Below, piece after piece: positions 1-2,977 of a stretch of 5,373 nt of DNA. The notes beneath the pieces are model-generated. The model saw nothing but the letters and a program-made list of their open reading frames with translations, searched no databases and had not been told where the DNA came from. The position numbers and the translations under genes are program-made. Every line of letters begins with the position of its first letter. Within the stretch, counting starts at the first letter, position 1. Source of the DNA: an uncultured Oscillospiraceae bacterium (GTDB taxonomy: Bacteria > Bacillota > Clostridia > Oscillospirales > Oscillospiraceae); contig CAJULZ010000149.1 of assembly GCA_910587205.1 (NCBI GenBank), positions 1-5,373 of the forward strand, read 5' to 3'.

Positions 1-635
1 GCGGGAAGTTCAACAAGTACGCCCGTGACCTGGACGCCCTGGGGGACTTCTACAATGGCCGGAAAAACGGCTACGACTGGTGCGACGTGTTTGTGGACTG
101 GTGCTTCGTTCACACCTTTGGCCGGGAGCTGGCCCAGAAGCTGCTATGCCAGCCGGACAAGAGCCTGGGCGCCGGGACGGCCTACTCCCTGGGATACTAC
201 AAGAAAAAGGGCCAGCTGTTCACCAGCCCCCAGCCCGCCGACCAGATCTTCTTTGGGGACGCTAAGAGTACCTGGCACACGGGGCTGGTAGTGAAGGTGG
301 CGGGTGGCTACGTGCACACCGTGGAGGGCAACGCCGGGAACCCGTCCGCGGTGCGGGCGTGTAAGTACCGCGTCGGGGCCGGGACGATCAAGGGGTACGG
401 GCGGCCTGACTGGTCGCTGGTACCTGACAGGGAGGAGGATGACAACATGACTTATGAGCAGTGGAAGCAGTACATGGAGCGCTACCGCCAGGAGCAGTCC
501 GGCCTGCCCGCGTCCGTCTGGGCGGAAAAGGAACTGGCGGCGGCAAAGTCCGCTGGAATCACCGACGGCCAGCGGCCCAGGGATCTGGTGACCCGTGAGG
601 AGGCGGCCATCATGGCCGTGCGGGCCAGAGGGTGA
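1..635 (+). CDS. Phage-type endolysin, CHAP amidase/peptidase with C-terminal SLH-like segment (5' truncated)
   Basis: The frame is open from base 3, so the gene starts outside the window; 210 residues are visible. Seen: a CHAP-like core with a Cys in the YDWCDVFVDWC context (visible residue 27), a His in STWHTGLV (residue 92) and an acidic/polar element in HTVEGNAG (about 108-110), preceded by the PADQIFFGD strand. These match the Cys-His-polar triad of CHAP (NlpC/P60-superfamily) hydrolases, which cut amide or peptide bonds in peptidoglycan. After a short acidic linker (141-148), residues about 170-208 (VWAEKELAAAKSAGITDG, then TREEAAIM) resemble one SLH-like wall-binding repeat, common in lysins of clostridial phages. 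No signal peptide can be judged. Role inferred: host lysis at the end of a prophage late operon. A host-encoded cell-wall hydrolase is the alternative. Stop is TGA at 633-635. Confidence 0.85.
   Translation, partial: GKFNKYARDLDALGDFYNGRKNGYDWCDVFVDWCFVHTFGRELAQKLLCQPDKSLGAGTAYSLGYYKKKGQLFTSPQPADQIFFGDAKSTWHTGLVVKVAGGYVHTVEGNAGNPSAVRACKYRVGAGTIKGYGRPDWSLVPDREEDDNMTYEQWKQYMERYRQEQSGLPASVWAEKELAAAKSAGITDGQRPRDLVTREEAAIMAVRARG
431..449 (+). promoter_or_regulatory. Internal ribosome-binding site and ATG inside the lysin gene
   Basis: GGAGGAGG at 431-438 lies 8 bases before an in-frame ATG at 447-449, optimal Shine-Dalgarno geometry. Initiation here would make a 62-residue product (447-632 plus stop) starting MTYEQWKQYMERYR and holding only the linker and SLH-like segment. 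The codons it overlaps read DREEDD, so an acidic linker could produce the motif by chance. Internal starts giving a separate wall-binding subunit are established for some clostridial phage endolysins (CD27L, CTP1L). Use here is inferred. Confidence 0.5.
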
Positions 636-721
636 GCAGGGCACCGGGGACGGGCTAAACGTGTCCGAGGACTTCTGCCGGACGGTGACCGTGCTGGGCA
701 AGTTGGACTGATCGAAGCGCA

Positions 722-754
722 AAGGGAGCCGGGGCGTTATGCCCCGGCTCCCTT
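722..754. terminator. Bidirectional terminator between convergent lysin and hicB
   Basis: GGGAGCCGGGGC (724-735) and GCCCCGGCTCCC (741-752) form a perfect 12-bp stem, extended to 14 by flanking A-T pairs, around the loop GTTAT. On the plus strand it is followed by TTGTTGCC, on the minus strand by TTTGCGC. The T-runs are short in both directions, but its place between two convergent genes fits a shared terminator. Confidence 0.85.
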
Positions 755-776
755 GTTGCCATATAGTTATGGTGCT

Positions 777-1157
777 TCAGTTAACACTGAGCCTATCCTT
801 CAATGCTTCCTGTAGAACACGGGACAGACTTAAGCCAGCCTCGACCACCATGTCGTCCATCCACTTGGGAAGGCTGACTGTGCGTCTCACAGCACGATTG
901 TCCTTAATTTCGGCCCGAATTAAATTTACAAACTCCCCTTGTTCGGCTGTGACATTTTGAATTGCGGTTGCTTCAGGAATGGTCTCTTTATGATCGAGTG
1001 TATATTCCAACCACACAGACAACGCGTCCTGTGCCATATACAGTGCATTTTCCAGGGTCTTTCCCTCTGTGACACATCCCGGCAAGTCGGGGAAAGCGAT
1101 AGTATAGGAACCATCGGAGTTTGGATGGAATATGGCAGGATAGACATATTGCATCAC
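777..1157 (-). CDS. hicB: HicB-family antitoxin with ribbon-helix-helix C-terminus
   Basis: This 126-residue protein would neutralise the HicA RNase encoded just upstream and bind DNA to repress its own operon. Seen: an N-terminal HicB fold with YPAIFHPNSDGSYTIAFPDLPGCVTEG split as YPAIF (6-10), DGSYTIAFPDLPGC (15-28) and the following helix TLENALYMAQDALSVWL (34-50). A C-terminal segment RRTVSLPKWMDDMVVEAG (91-108), then LSRVLQEALKDRL, has the strand-helix-helix pattern of RHH DNA-binding proteins. Length is typical for the RHH-type HicB class. Start: GTG at 1155-1157, with AAAGGA (1169-1174) 11 bases upstream. The adjacent ATG (1152-1154) gives a more family-like N-terminus (MQYVYPAIF), but its spacing of 14 bases is poor. 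The gene follows hicA after 79 bp, so co-transcription is likely. Confidence 0.93.
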   Translation of the reverse strand: MMQYVYPAIFHPNSDGSYTIAFPDLPGCVTEGKTLENALYMAQDALSVWLEYTLDHKETIPEATAIQNVTAEQGEFVNLIRAEIKDNRAVRRTVSLPKWMDDMVVEAGLSLSRVLQEALKDRLSVN

Positions 1158-1171
1158 AGTGTAATCAGTCC

Positions 1172-1225
1172 TTTCTATAATTGCTTTTCTATAAAATTAG
1201 GATACGTTTCTATAAAATAGGATAC
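1172..1225 (-). repeat. AT-rich tandem repeats in the hicA-hicB spacer
   Basis: On the plus strand, TTTCTATAAAATTAGGATAC (1186-1205) and TTTCTATAAAATAGGATAC (1207-1225) differ by one base insertion and lie 21 bp apart, two helical turns. A partial third copy, TTTCTATAA, is at 1172-1180, directly upstream of the hicB ribosome-binding site. Their position suggests a second operator, an antitoxin-specific promoter or an mRNA element. I see no convincing -35/-10 pair. Confidence 0.7.
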
Positions 1226-1236
1226 AGAGGGGGAAT

Positions 1237-1413
1237 CTATTTTAACCCCGCCGCCCGGAGAATAGCTTGTGCTGTCTGTTCATTGATCTCGTTATGCCGA
1301 GGCACTGGAATCGGCCTGCTGCCGCGTTTGGCATATATTGTATGGTCTCCTGTGTCGCGCTCTTTTCGATATCCGGCGGTTTCCAGTTTTTTGAGTAAAT
1401 TCCTACGCTTCAA
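1237..1413 (-). CDS. hicA: HicA-family mRNA interferase toxin
   Basis: HicA toxins are small double-stranded-RNA-binding-fold RNases that cleave mRNA and tmRNA and arrest growth unless bound by HicB. The 58-residue product has the usual length. Seen: KRRNLLKKLETAGYRKERDT (2-21), then GDHTIYAK with the expected catalytic His at residue 24, then RPIPVPRHNEI and the C-terminal helix TAQAILRAAGLK. The start is assigned to TTG (1411-1413), because AAAGGAGGTG ends just before it with ideal spacing (AGGAGG, 7 bases, TTG) and it gives the standard family N-terminus. Any longer reading upstream has no comparable signal and would add about 19 residues foreign to the family. Toxin precedes antitoxin, the classical hicAB order. 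A consensus promoter lies about 30 bp upstream. Confidence 0.94.
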   Translation of the reverse strand: MKRRNLLKKLETAGYRKERDTGDHTIYAKRGSRPIPVPRHNEINEQTAQAILRAAGLK

Positions 1414-1441
1414 CTGAGCACCTCCTTTCGGCCGCCTTACC

Positions 1442-1470
1442 ATTGTACTACATAAATTACGTAAAGTCAA
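1442..1470 (-). promoter_or_regulatory. hicAB promoter
   Basis: Reading the minus strand, TTGACT (complement of 1465-1470), a 17-bp spacer and TACAAT (complement of 1442-1447) form a near-consensus sigma-70/SigA promoter. The -10 ends 28 bp before the hicA TTG start, leaving a short leader with the AGGAGG site. The spacer contains the palindrome TTACGTAA (1457-1464) and is covered by the direct repeat described separately. Confidence 0.88.
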
Positions 1471-1498
1471 GAAATATTTTACTTAAATTGCATAAAGT
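1449..1498 (-). repeat. Two 19-bp direct repeats over the hicAB promoter (candidate HicB operator)
   Basis: Minus-strand ACTTTATGCAATTTAAGTA (1498 to 1480) and ACTTTACGTAATTTATGTA (1467 to 1449) match at 16 of 19 positions and lie 31 bp apart, close to three helical turns. The second fills the -35/-10 spacer and the first lies just upstream of the -35. RHH antitoxins typically repress their own operon through such sites, so HicB or HicAB binding is inferred. Confidence 0.7.
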
Positions 1499-1501
1499 TG
1501 T

Positions 1502-1540
1502 GGAGGACACCCAAGCATTAGGTGTCCTCCAGTTTTATTT
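1502..1540. terminator. Hairpin at the 3' end of the RHH gene, terminator-like on the plus strand
   Basis: GGAGGACACC (1502-1511) and GGTGTCCTCC (1521-1530) form a perfect 10-bp stem with loop CAAGCATTA. On the minus strand the RHH stop codon TAA sits in the loop and the downstream sequence (ACAACTTTATG) has little U-tract. On the plus strand it is followed by AGTTTTATTTT, a good U-tract, although no plus-strand gene precedes it. It probably separates the RHH gene from hicAB and blocks transcription from the opposite direction. Confidence 0.65.
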
Positions 1541-1685
1541 TATCCACTTCCTTCTCAAACTGCTTGACATACTCCTTGCAAGCCCATTCAATCTCCTTGA
1601 TCCTGGAGCGGCCATAATATTTCCCAATATAGGTCATTTTGTGGGCCAGTTCCTCGGGCATGACCATTGTGAACTTGACATCCAT
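1518..1685 (-). CDS. Small Arc-like ribbon-helix-helix DNA-binding protein
   Basis: This 55-residue open frame starts at ATG (1683-1685), with GAGGTGAT placed about 3-6 bases upstream on the minus strand, a plausible ribosome site, and ends at TAA (1518-1520). Seen: an N-terminal beta-strand candidate VKFTMVMPEEL (3-12), a first helix ELAHKMTYIGKYY (12-24), the turn GRSRIK (25-30) and a second helix EIEWACKEYVKQFEKEVDKI (31-50). This is the length, spacing and polarity of Arc/CopG/MetJ-type repressors, which dimerise through the strand and insert it in the DNA major groove. Tandem TAGTATTG repeats upstream are its likely operator. It lies upstream of hicAB, but a hairpin and a separate hicAB promoter intervene, so it is not clearly part of that operon. 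Its target is unknown; prophage or cargo regulation is inferred. Confidence 0.82.
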   Translation of the reverse strand: MDVKFTMVMPEELAHKMTYIGKYYGRSRIKEIEWACKEYVKQFEKEVDKIKLEDT

Positions 1686-1736
1686 AGTATCACCTCATGG
1701 AGATTCTACCAGGAGAGCATTGGGAAAAGCCTCGAT

Positions 1737-1767
1737 TAGTATTGAAATAGTATTGGAATTGTGGTAA
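1737..1767 (-). promoter_or_regulatory. Tandem 11-bp repeats and weak promoter upstream of the RHH gene
   Basis: On the plus strand, TAGTATTGAAA (1737-1747) is followed directly by TAGTATTGGAA (1748-1758), 10 of 11 identical and spaced one helical turn. A third TAGTAT occurs at 1685-1690, next to the RHH start codon. On the minus strand, TTACCA (1762-1767) and AATACT (1738-1743), 18 bp apart, make a weak promoter whose -10 lies inside the repeat. Repression by the RHH protein is inferred. Confidence 0.45.
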
Positions 1768-1774
1768 TATAAAT

Positions 1775-1837
1775 GCCCGGGCAGGAGCCGGTAACTCCCG
1801 TCCGGGCGGCCCGGCCGTATCCACAAGAATGGCCGGG
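1775..1837 (-). terminator. Two consecutive hairpins downstream of the Xre-like gene
   Basis: Transcribed leftward from the regulator, the first hairpin pairs 1831-1837 with 1810-1816 (CCCGGCC, 14-base loop). The second pairs 1795-1807 with 1775-1787, a 13-position stem with one mismatch and one wobble around a 7-base loop, and is followed by ATTTATATT. The second resembles a Rho-independent terminator with an imperfect U-tract and would separate the regulator from the RHH gene. Confidence 0.6.
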
Positions 1838-1860
1838 ATAAGACCTGTCTTTTGCTTAGT

Positions 1861-2208
1861 TCATCCAGGATTTTGGTTCCACAAAAGCACGATTTCCAGG
1901 AACAATTCCGCAAACCGGAGCTGCTTTTCCCTGGGCAGCACCACGATCTCCTGGATGTTGTTGAAAAGGAGGAGGATGATATCGCGGCGATCCATGTCCA
2001 ACAGGCCGGTGAGCAGAACAGCGGGGTCAATGCTAAGCCGTTCGGCCACGTGCTCGATCATCACGGCGGTGGGGTTCCCTTCGGCTTTTAAGTAGTCCTG
2101 GAGGGTGGAGCGGGCAATCTGTAGATCCTCAGCGAACTCTTCCAGGGTTTTGCCATTAATGGACATAATCATTCGGATGGTGTCGGCCATATTTTGCTGA
2201 ATCCCCAT
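1861..2208 (-). CDS. Xre/Cro-like helix-turn-helix transcriptional regulator
   Basis: This 115-residue protein has a lambda-repressor-like HTH at about residues 8-62. Seen: TIRMIMSINGKTLEEFAEDL (10-29), a turn and recognition helix IARSTLQDYLKAEG (31-44), then NPTAVMIEHVAERLSIDP (45-62), the usual last two helices. The C-terminal half is strongly hydrophobic (DIILLLFNNIQEIVVL, 76-91; RFAELFLEIVLLW, 98-110), probably a dimerisation helix pair rather than a membrane anchor. No peptidase domain of the LexA/CI type is present, and the length is short for a full CI repressor. Start: ATG at 2206-2208 with AGAAGGG about 5 bases upstream; the Met at residue 7 lacks its own site. Likely role, inferred: regulator of prophage or cargo genes. 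Stop is TGA at 1861-1863. Confidence 0.85.
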   Translation of the reverse strand: MGIQQNMADTIRMIMSINGKTLEEFAEDLQIARSTLQDYLKAEGNPTAVMIEHVAERLSIDPAVLLTGLLDMDRRDIILLLFNNIQEIVVLPREKQLRFAELFLEIVLLWNQNPG

Positions 2209-2266
2209 GTTATCCCTTCTTTCGACATAAGTATACGGAATTCGATTGGGAAAAGGAATGCCAGCC

Positions 2267-2295
2267 TATCGGCGCTGATACCGTCATATCGGCGC
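2267..2295 (+). repeat. TATCGGCGC direct repeat, 20-bp spacing
   Basis: TATCGGCGC occurs at 2267-2275 and 2287-2295, exactly 20 bp apart, 59 to 87 bp upstream of the Xre-like start codon. A shorter pair, TTCGA at 2221-2225 and 2241-2245, has the same spacing nearer the gene. Two repeats with near two-turn spacing upstream of a regulator suggest protein-binding sites, but with 5-9 bp matches chance is possible. Confidence 0.45.
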
Positions 2296-2381
2296 GTGGT
2301 GGTTGGCGGGGGATATGCCGTCCACTCCTCTCATTGCAGGATAATAAACCAGGAAGCGCAAGGTTTTGGGAACCCACCCAG

Positions 2382-2414
2382 GGGGTCCGCGGCACATCGG
2401 CGGGCCCCTTTTTT
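2382..2414 (+). terminator. Rho-independent terminator, rightward
   Basis: GGGGTCCGC (2382-2390) pairs with GCGGGCCCC (2400-2408), a 9-bp stem with one G-T pair and loop GGCACATCG, directly followed by six T (2409-2414). It is well formed for plus-strand transcripts, yet no plus-strand gene lies upstream for more than 1.6 kb. It may insulate the chromosome from element transcription or be left over from a lost gene. Confidence 0.8.
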
Positions 2415-2429
2415 GCGTCCAAAACTTTG

Positions 2430-2469
2430 CCCCGAAAAGTGCCCCGAACCGCCCCGAACATGCCCCGAA
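2430..2469 (+). repeat. Four helically phased GCCCCGAA repeats
   Basis: GCCCCGAA occurs at 2430-2437, 2441-2448, 2451-2458 and 2462-2469, so starts are 11, 10 and 11 bp apart, averaging one helical turn. Linkers differ (AAG T, CC, CAT), so this is not simple sequence expansion. A protein binding all four would sit on one face of the helix. Arm-type recombinase sites near the end of an integrated element are one candidate. Confidence 0.75.
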
Positions 2470-2510
2470 ATCCTGCGCAAAGCCGGGGGTATTCGGAGGT
2501 TCCAGACACA

Positions 2511-2547
2511 ACGAAAAACCCCTCAAACCGTTGCGGTTCAAGGGGTT
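2511..2547 (-). terminator. Terminator of the tRNA operon
   Basis: Read leftward, AACCCCTTGAACCG (2547 to 2534), loop CAA, CGGTTTGAGGGGTT (2530 to 2517) form a 14-bp stem with two G-T pairs, followed by TTTCGT. It begins five bases after the encoded CCA of tRNA-Val and ends the tRNA operon. Confidence 0.9.
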
Positions 2548-2552
2548 TCGGC

Positions 2553-2628
2553 TGGTGGAGACTACAGAACTCGAATCTGTGACCTCTTGCGTGTGAAGCA
2601 AGCGCTCTACCGGCTGAGCTAAGCCTCC
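2553..2628 (-). tRNA. tRNA-Val (anticodon CAC)
   Basis: A full 76-base cloverleaf: acceptor GGAGGCT with AGTCTCC (one G-T pair), D-arm GCTC/GAGC, anticodon stem CTTGC/GCAAG with loop TTCACAC giving anticodon CAC (reads GUG), T-arm ACAGA/TCTGT with loop TTCGAGT, discriminator A and encoded CCA (2553-2555). It is last in the three-tRNA operon and the one facing the presumed element, so its 3' end is the most natural candidate attachment site. Confidence 0.97.
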
Positions 2629-2632
2629 ATAT

Positions 2633-2707
2633 TGGTGACCCGGACGGGAATCGAACCCGTGTTACCGCCGTGAAAGGGCGGTGTCTTAGCCGCTTGACCA
2701 CCGGGCC
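2633..2707 (-). tRNA. tRNA-Glu (anticodon TTC)
   Basis: A 75-base cloverleaf: acceptor GGCCCGG with CCGGGTC (one G-T pair), D-arm with GTGGTCAAGCGGCTAAGAC, anticodon loop CTTTCAC giving anticodon TTC, T-arm ACGGG/CCCGT with loop TTCGATT, and encoded ACCA. It is four bases upstream of tRNA-Val in the same transcript. Confidence 0.97.
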
Positions 2708-2741
2708 GCGGATGCCCAAGGCAGGCGGGAGTCAGAGGGGG

Positions 2742-2773
2742 CCCGAAGAAGCGGCCAGCGCCGCTTCTTCGGG
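2742..2773 (-). other. Perfect 14-bp hairpin in the tRNA-Met to tRNA-Glu spacer
   Basis: CCCGAAGAAGCGGC (2742-2755) and GCCGCTTCTTCGGG (2760-2773) are perfect inverted repeats around a 4-base loop, starting two bases past the encoded CCA of tRNA-Met. There is no T-run on either side, so it is not a standard terminator. RNA processing or partial attenuation between the tRNAs is inferred. Confidence 0.8.
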
Positions 2774-2775
2774 GA

Positions 2776-2852
2776 TGGTAGCGGCGACTGGATTCGAACC
2801 GGTGACAACTCGGGTATGAACCGAGTGCTCTAGCCAACTGAGCTACGCCGCC
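2776..2852 (-). tRNA. tRNA-Met (anticodon CAT, elongator type)
   Basis: A 77-base cloverleaf: acceptor GGCGGCG with CGCCGCT (terminal G-T pair), D-arm GCTC/GAGC, anticodon stem CTCGG/CCGAG with loop TTCATAC giving CAT, T-arm ACCGG/CCAGT and encoded ACCA. CAT can also be an initiator or an Ile2 (lysidine) tRNA. The acceptor, the start GGCGGCGTAGCTCAG and the 3' CGCCGCTACCA resemble elongator tRNA-Met of Firmicutes, and the three consecutive G-C pairs next to the anticodon loop of initiators are absent. One T-stem position is an A-C mismatch. It is the first gene of the operon. Confidence 0.93.
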
Positions 2853-2884
2853 ATGCTGTGGCCGCCCTGACAGGGGCAAGAGTT

Positions 2885-2913
2885 AATATACCTCATTTGA
2901 AGGAAAATGTCAA
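2885..2913 (-). promoter_or_regulatory. Promoter of the tRNA operon
   Basis: On the minus strand, TTGACA (2908-2913), a 17-bp spacer and TATATT (2885-2890) form an almost perfect sigma-70/SigA promoter, with the -10 ending 32 bp before tRNA-Met. Strong constitutive transcription is expected of a tRNA operon. The A/T-rich run just upstream (2914-2921) could act as an UP element. Confidence 0.93.
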
Positions 2914-2935
2914 CCTTTTTTTGCGGGAAAAATAG

Positions 2936-2969
2936 AAAACCCCGGGAAGGCCGATCCTCCCGGGGTTTT
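2936..2969 (-). terminator. Terminator of the LTA-synthase-like gene
   Basis: Read leftward, AAAACCCCGGGA (2969 to 2958) and TCCCGGGGTTTT (2947 to 2936) make a 12-bp stem, extendable by two pairs, followed by CTATTTTTCCC. It begins 8 bases past the stop codon and lies directly upstream of the tRNA promoter, insulating it. Confidence 0.93.
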
Positions 2970-2977
2970 GGAGCGCT

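Larger units (their letters stand above)
2209..2552. other. Gene-free junction between cargo genes and the tRNA operon
   Basis: I find no credible gene in this stretch. Open frames crossing it lack ribosome sites and run into antisense tRNA sequence. It holds a possible -10 (TATACT, minus strand, 2230-2235, with no good -35) for the Xre-like gene, 20-bp-spaced repeats, a rightward terminator, four phased GCCCCGAA repeats and the leftward tRNA terminator, listed separately where supported. It is the most likely place for the element/chromosome boundary, but no second copy of tRNA-derived sequence is in the window to define an attachment core. Confidence 0.6.

Noticed and set aside
144..722. 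Leftward open frame of 192 codons opposite the lysin.
   Set aside because: It crosses the terminator hairpin, has no recognisable domain, and lies over clear CHAP coding sequence.
1237..1470. Longer HicA starting 19 codons upstream of the TTG.
   Set aside because: The extension covers the promoter -10 and the ribosome site, and its residues do not fit the family N-terminus.
1861..2208. Xre-like protein as a membrane protein because of its hydrophobic C-terminus.
   Set aside because: The hydrophobic stretches are interrupted by charged residues (NNIQE, PREKQLR) and fit amphipathic dimerisation helices better.
2430..2469. Possible CRISPR array from the repeated GCCCCGAA.
   Set aside because: The units are only 8 bases with 2-3 base linkers, far too short for CRISPR repeats and spacers.
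2553..2580. Direct repeat of the tRNA-Val 3' end as a second attachment site in the window.
   Set aside because: I searched by eye for the TTCGAGTTCTGTAGTCTCC end elsewhere and found no copy; the partner would have to be outside the window.
2194..2719. Open frames on both strands running through the junction and the tRNA genes.
   Set aside because: Their ends translate antisense or sense tRNA sequence, a known annotation artefact, and no ribosome sites or domains were seen.
2776..2852. tRNA with anticodon CAT as tRNA-Ile2 or initiator tRNA.
   Set aside because: Acceptor and arm sequences resemble elongator tRNA-Met, and the initiator's G-C run in the anticodon stem is missing; modification cannot be seen in DNA.
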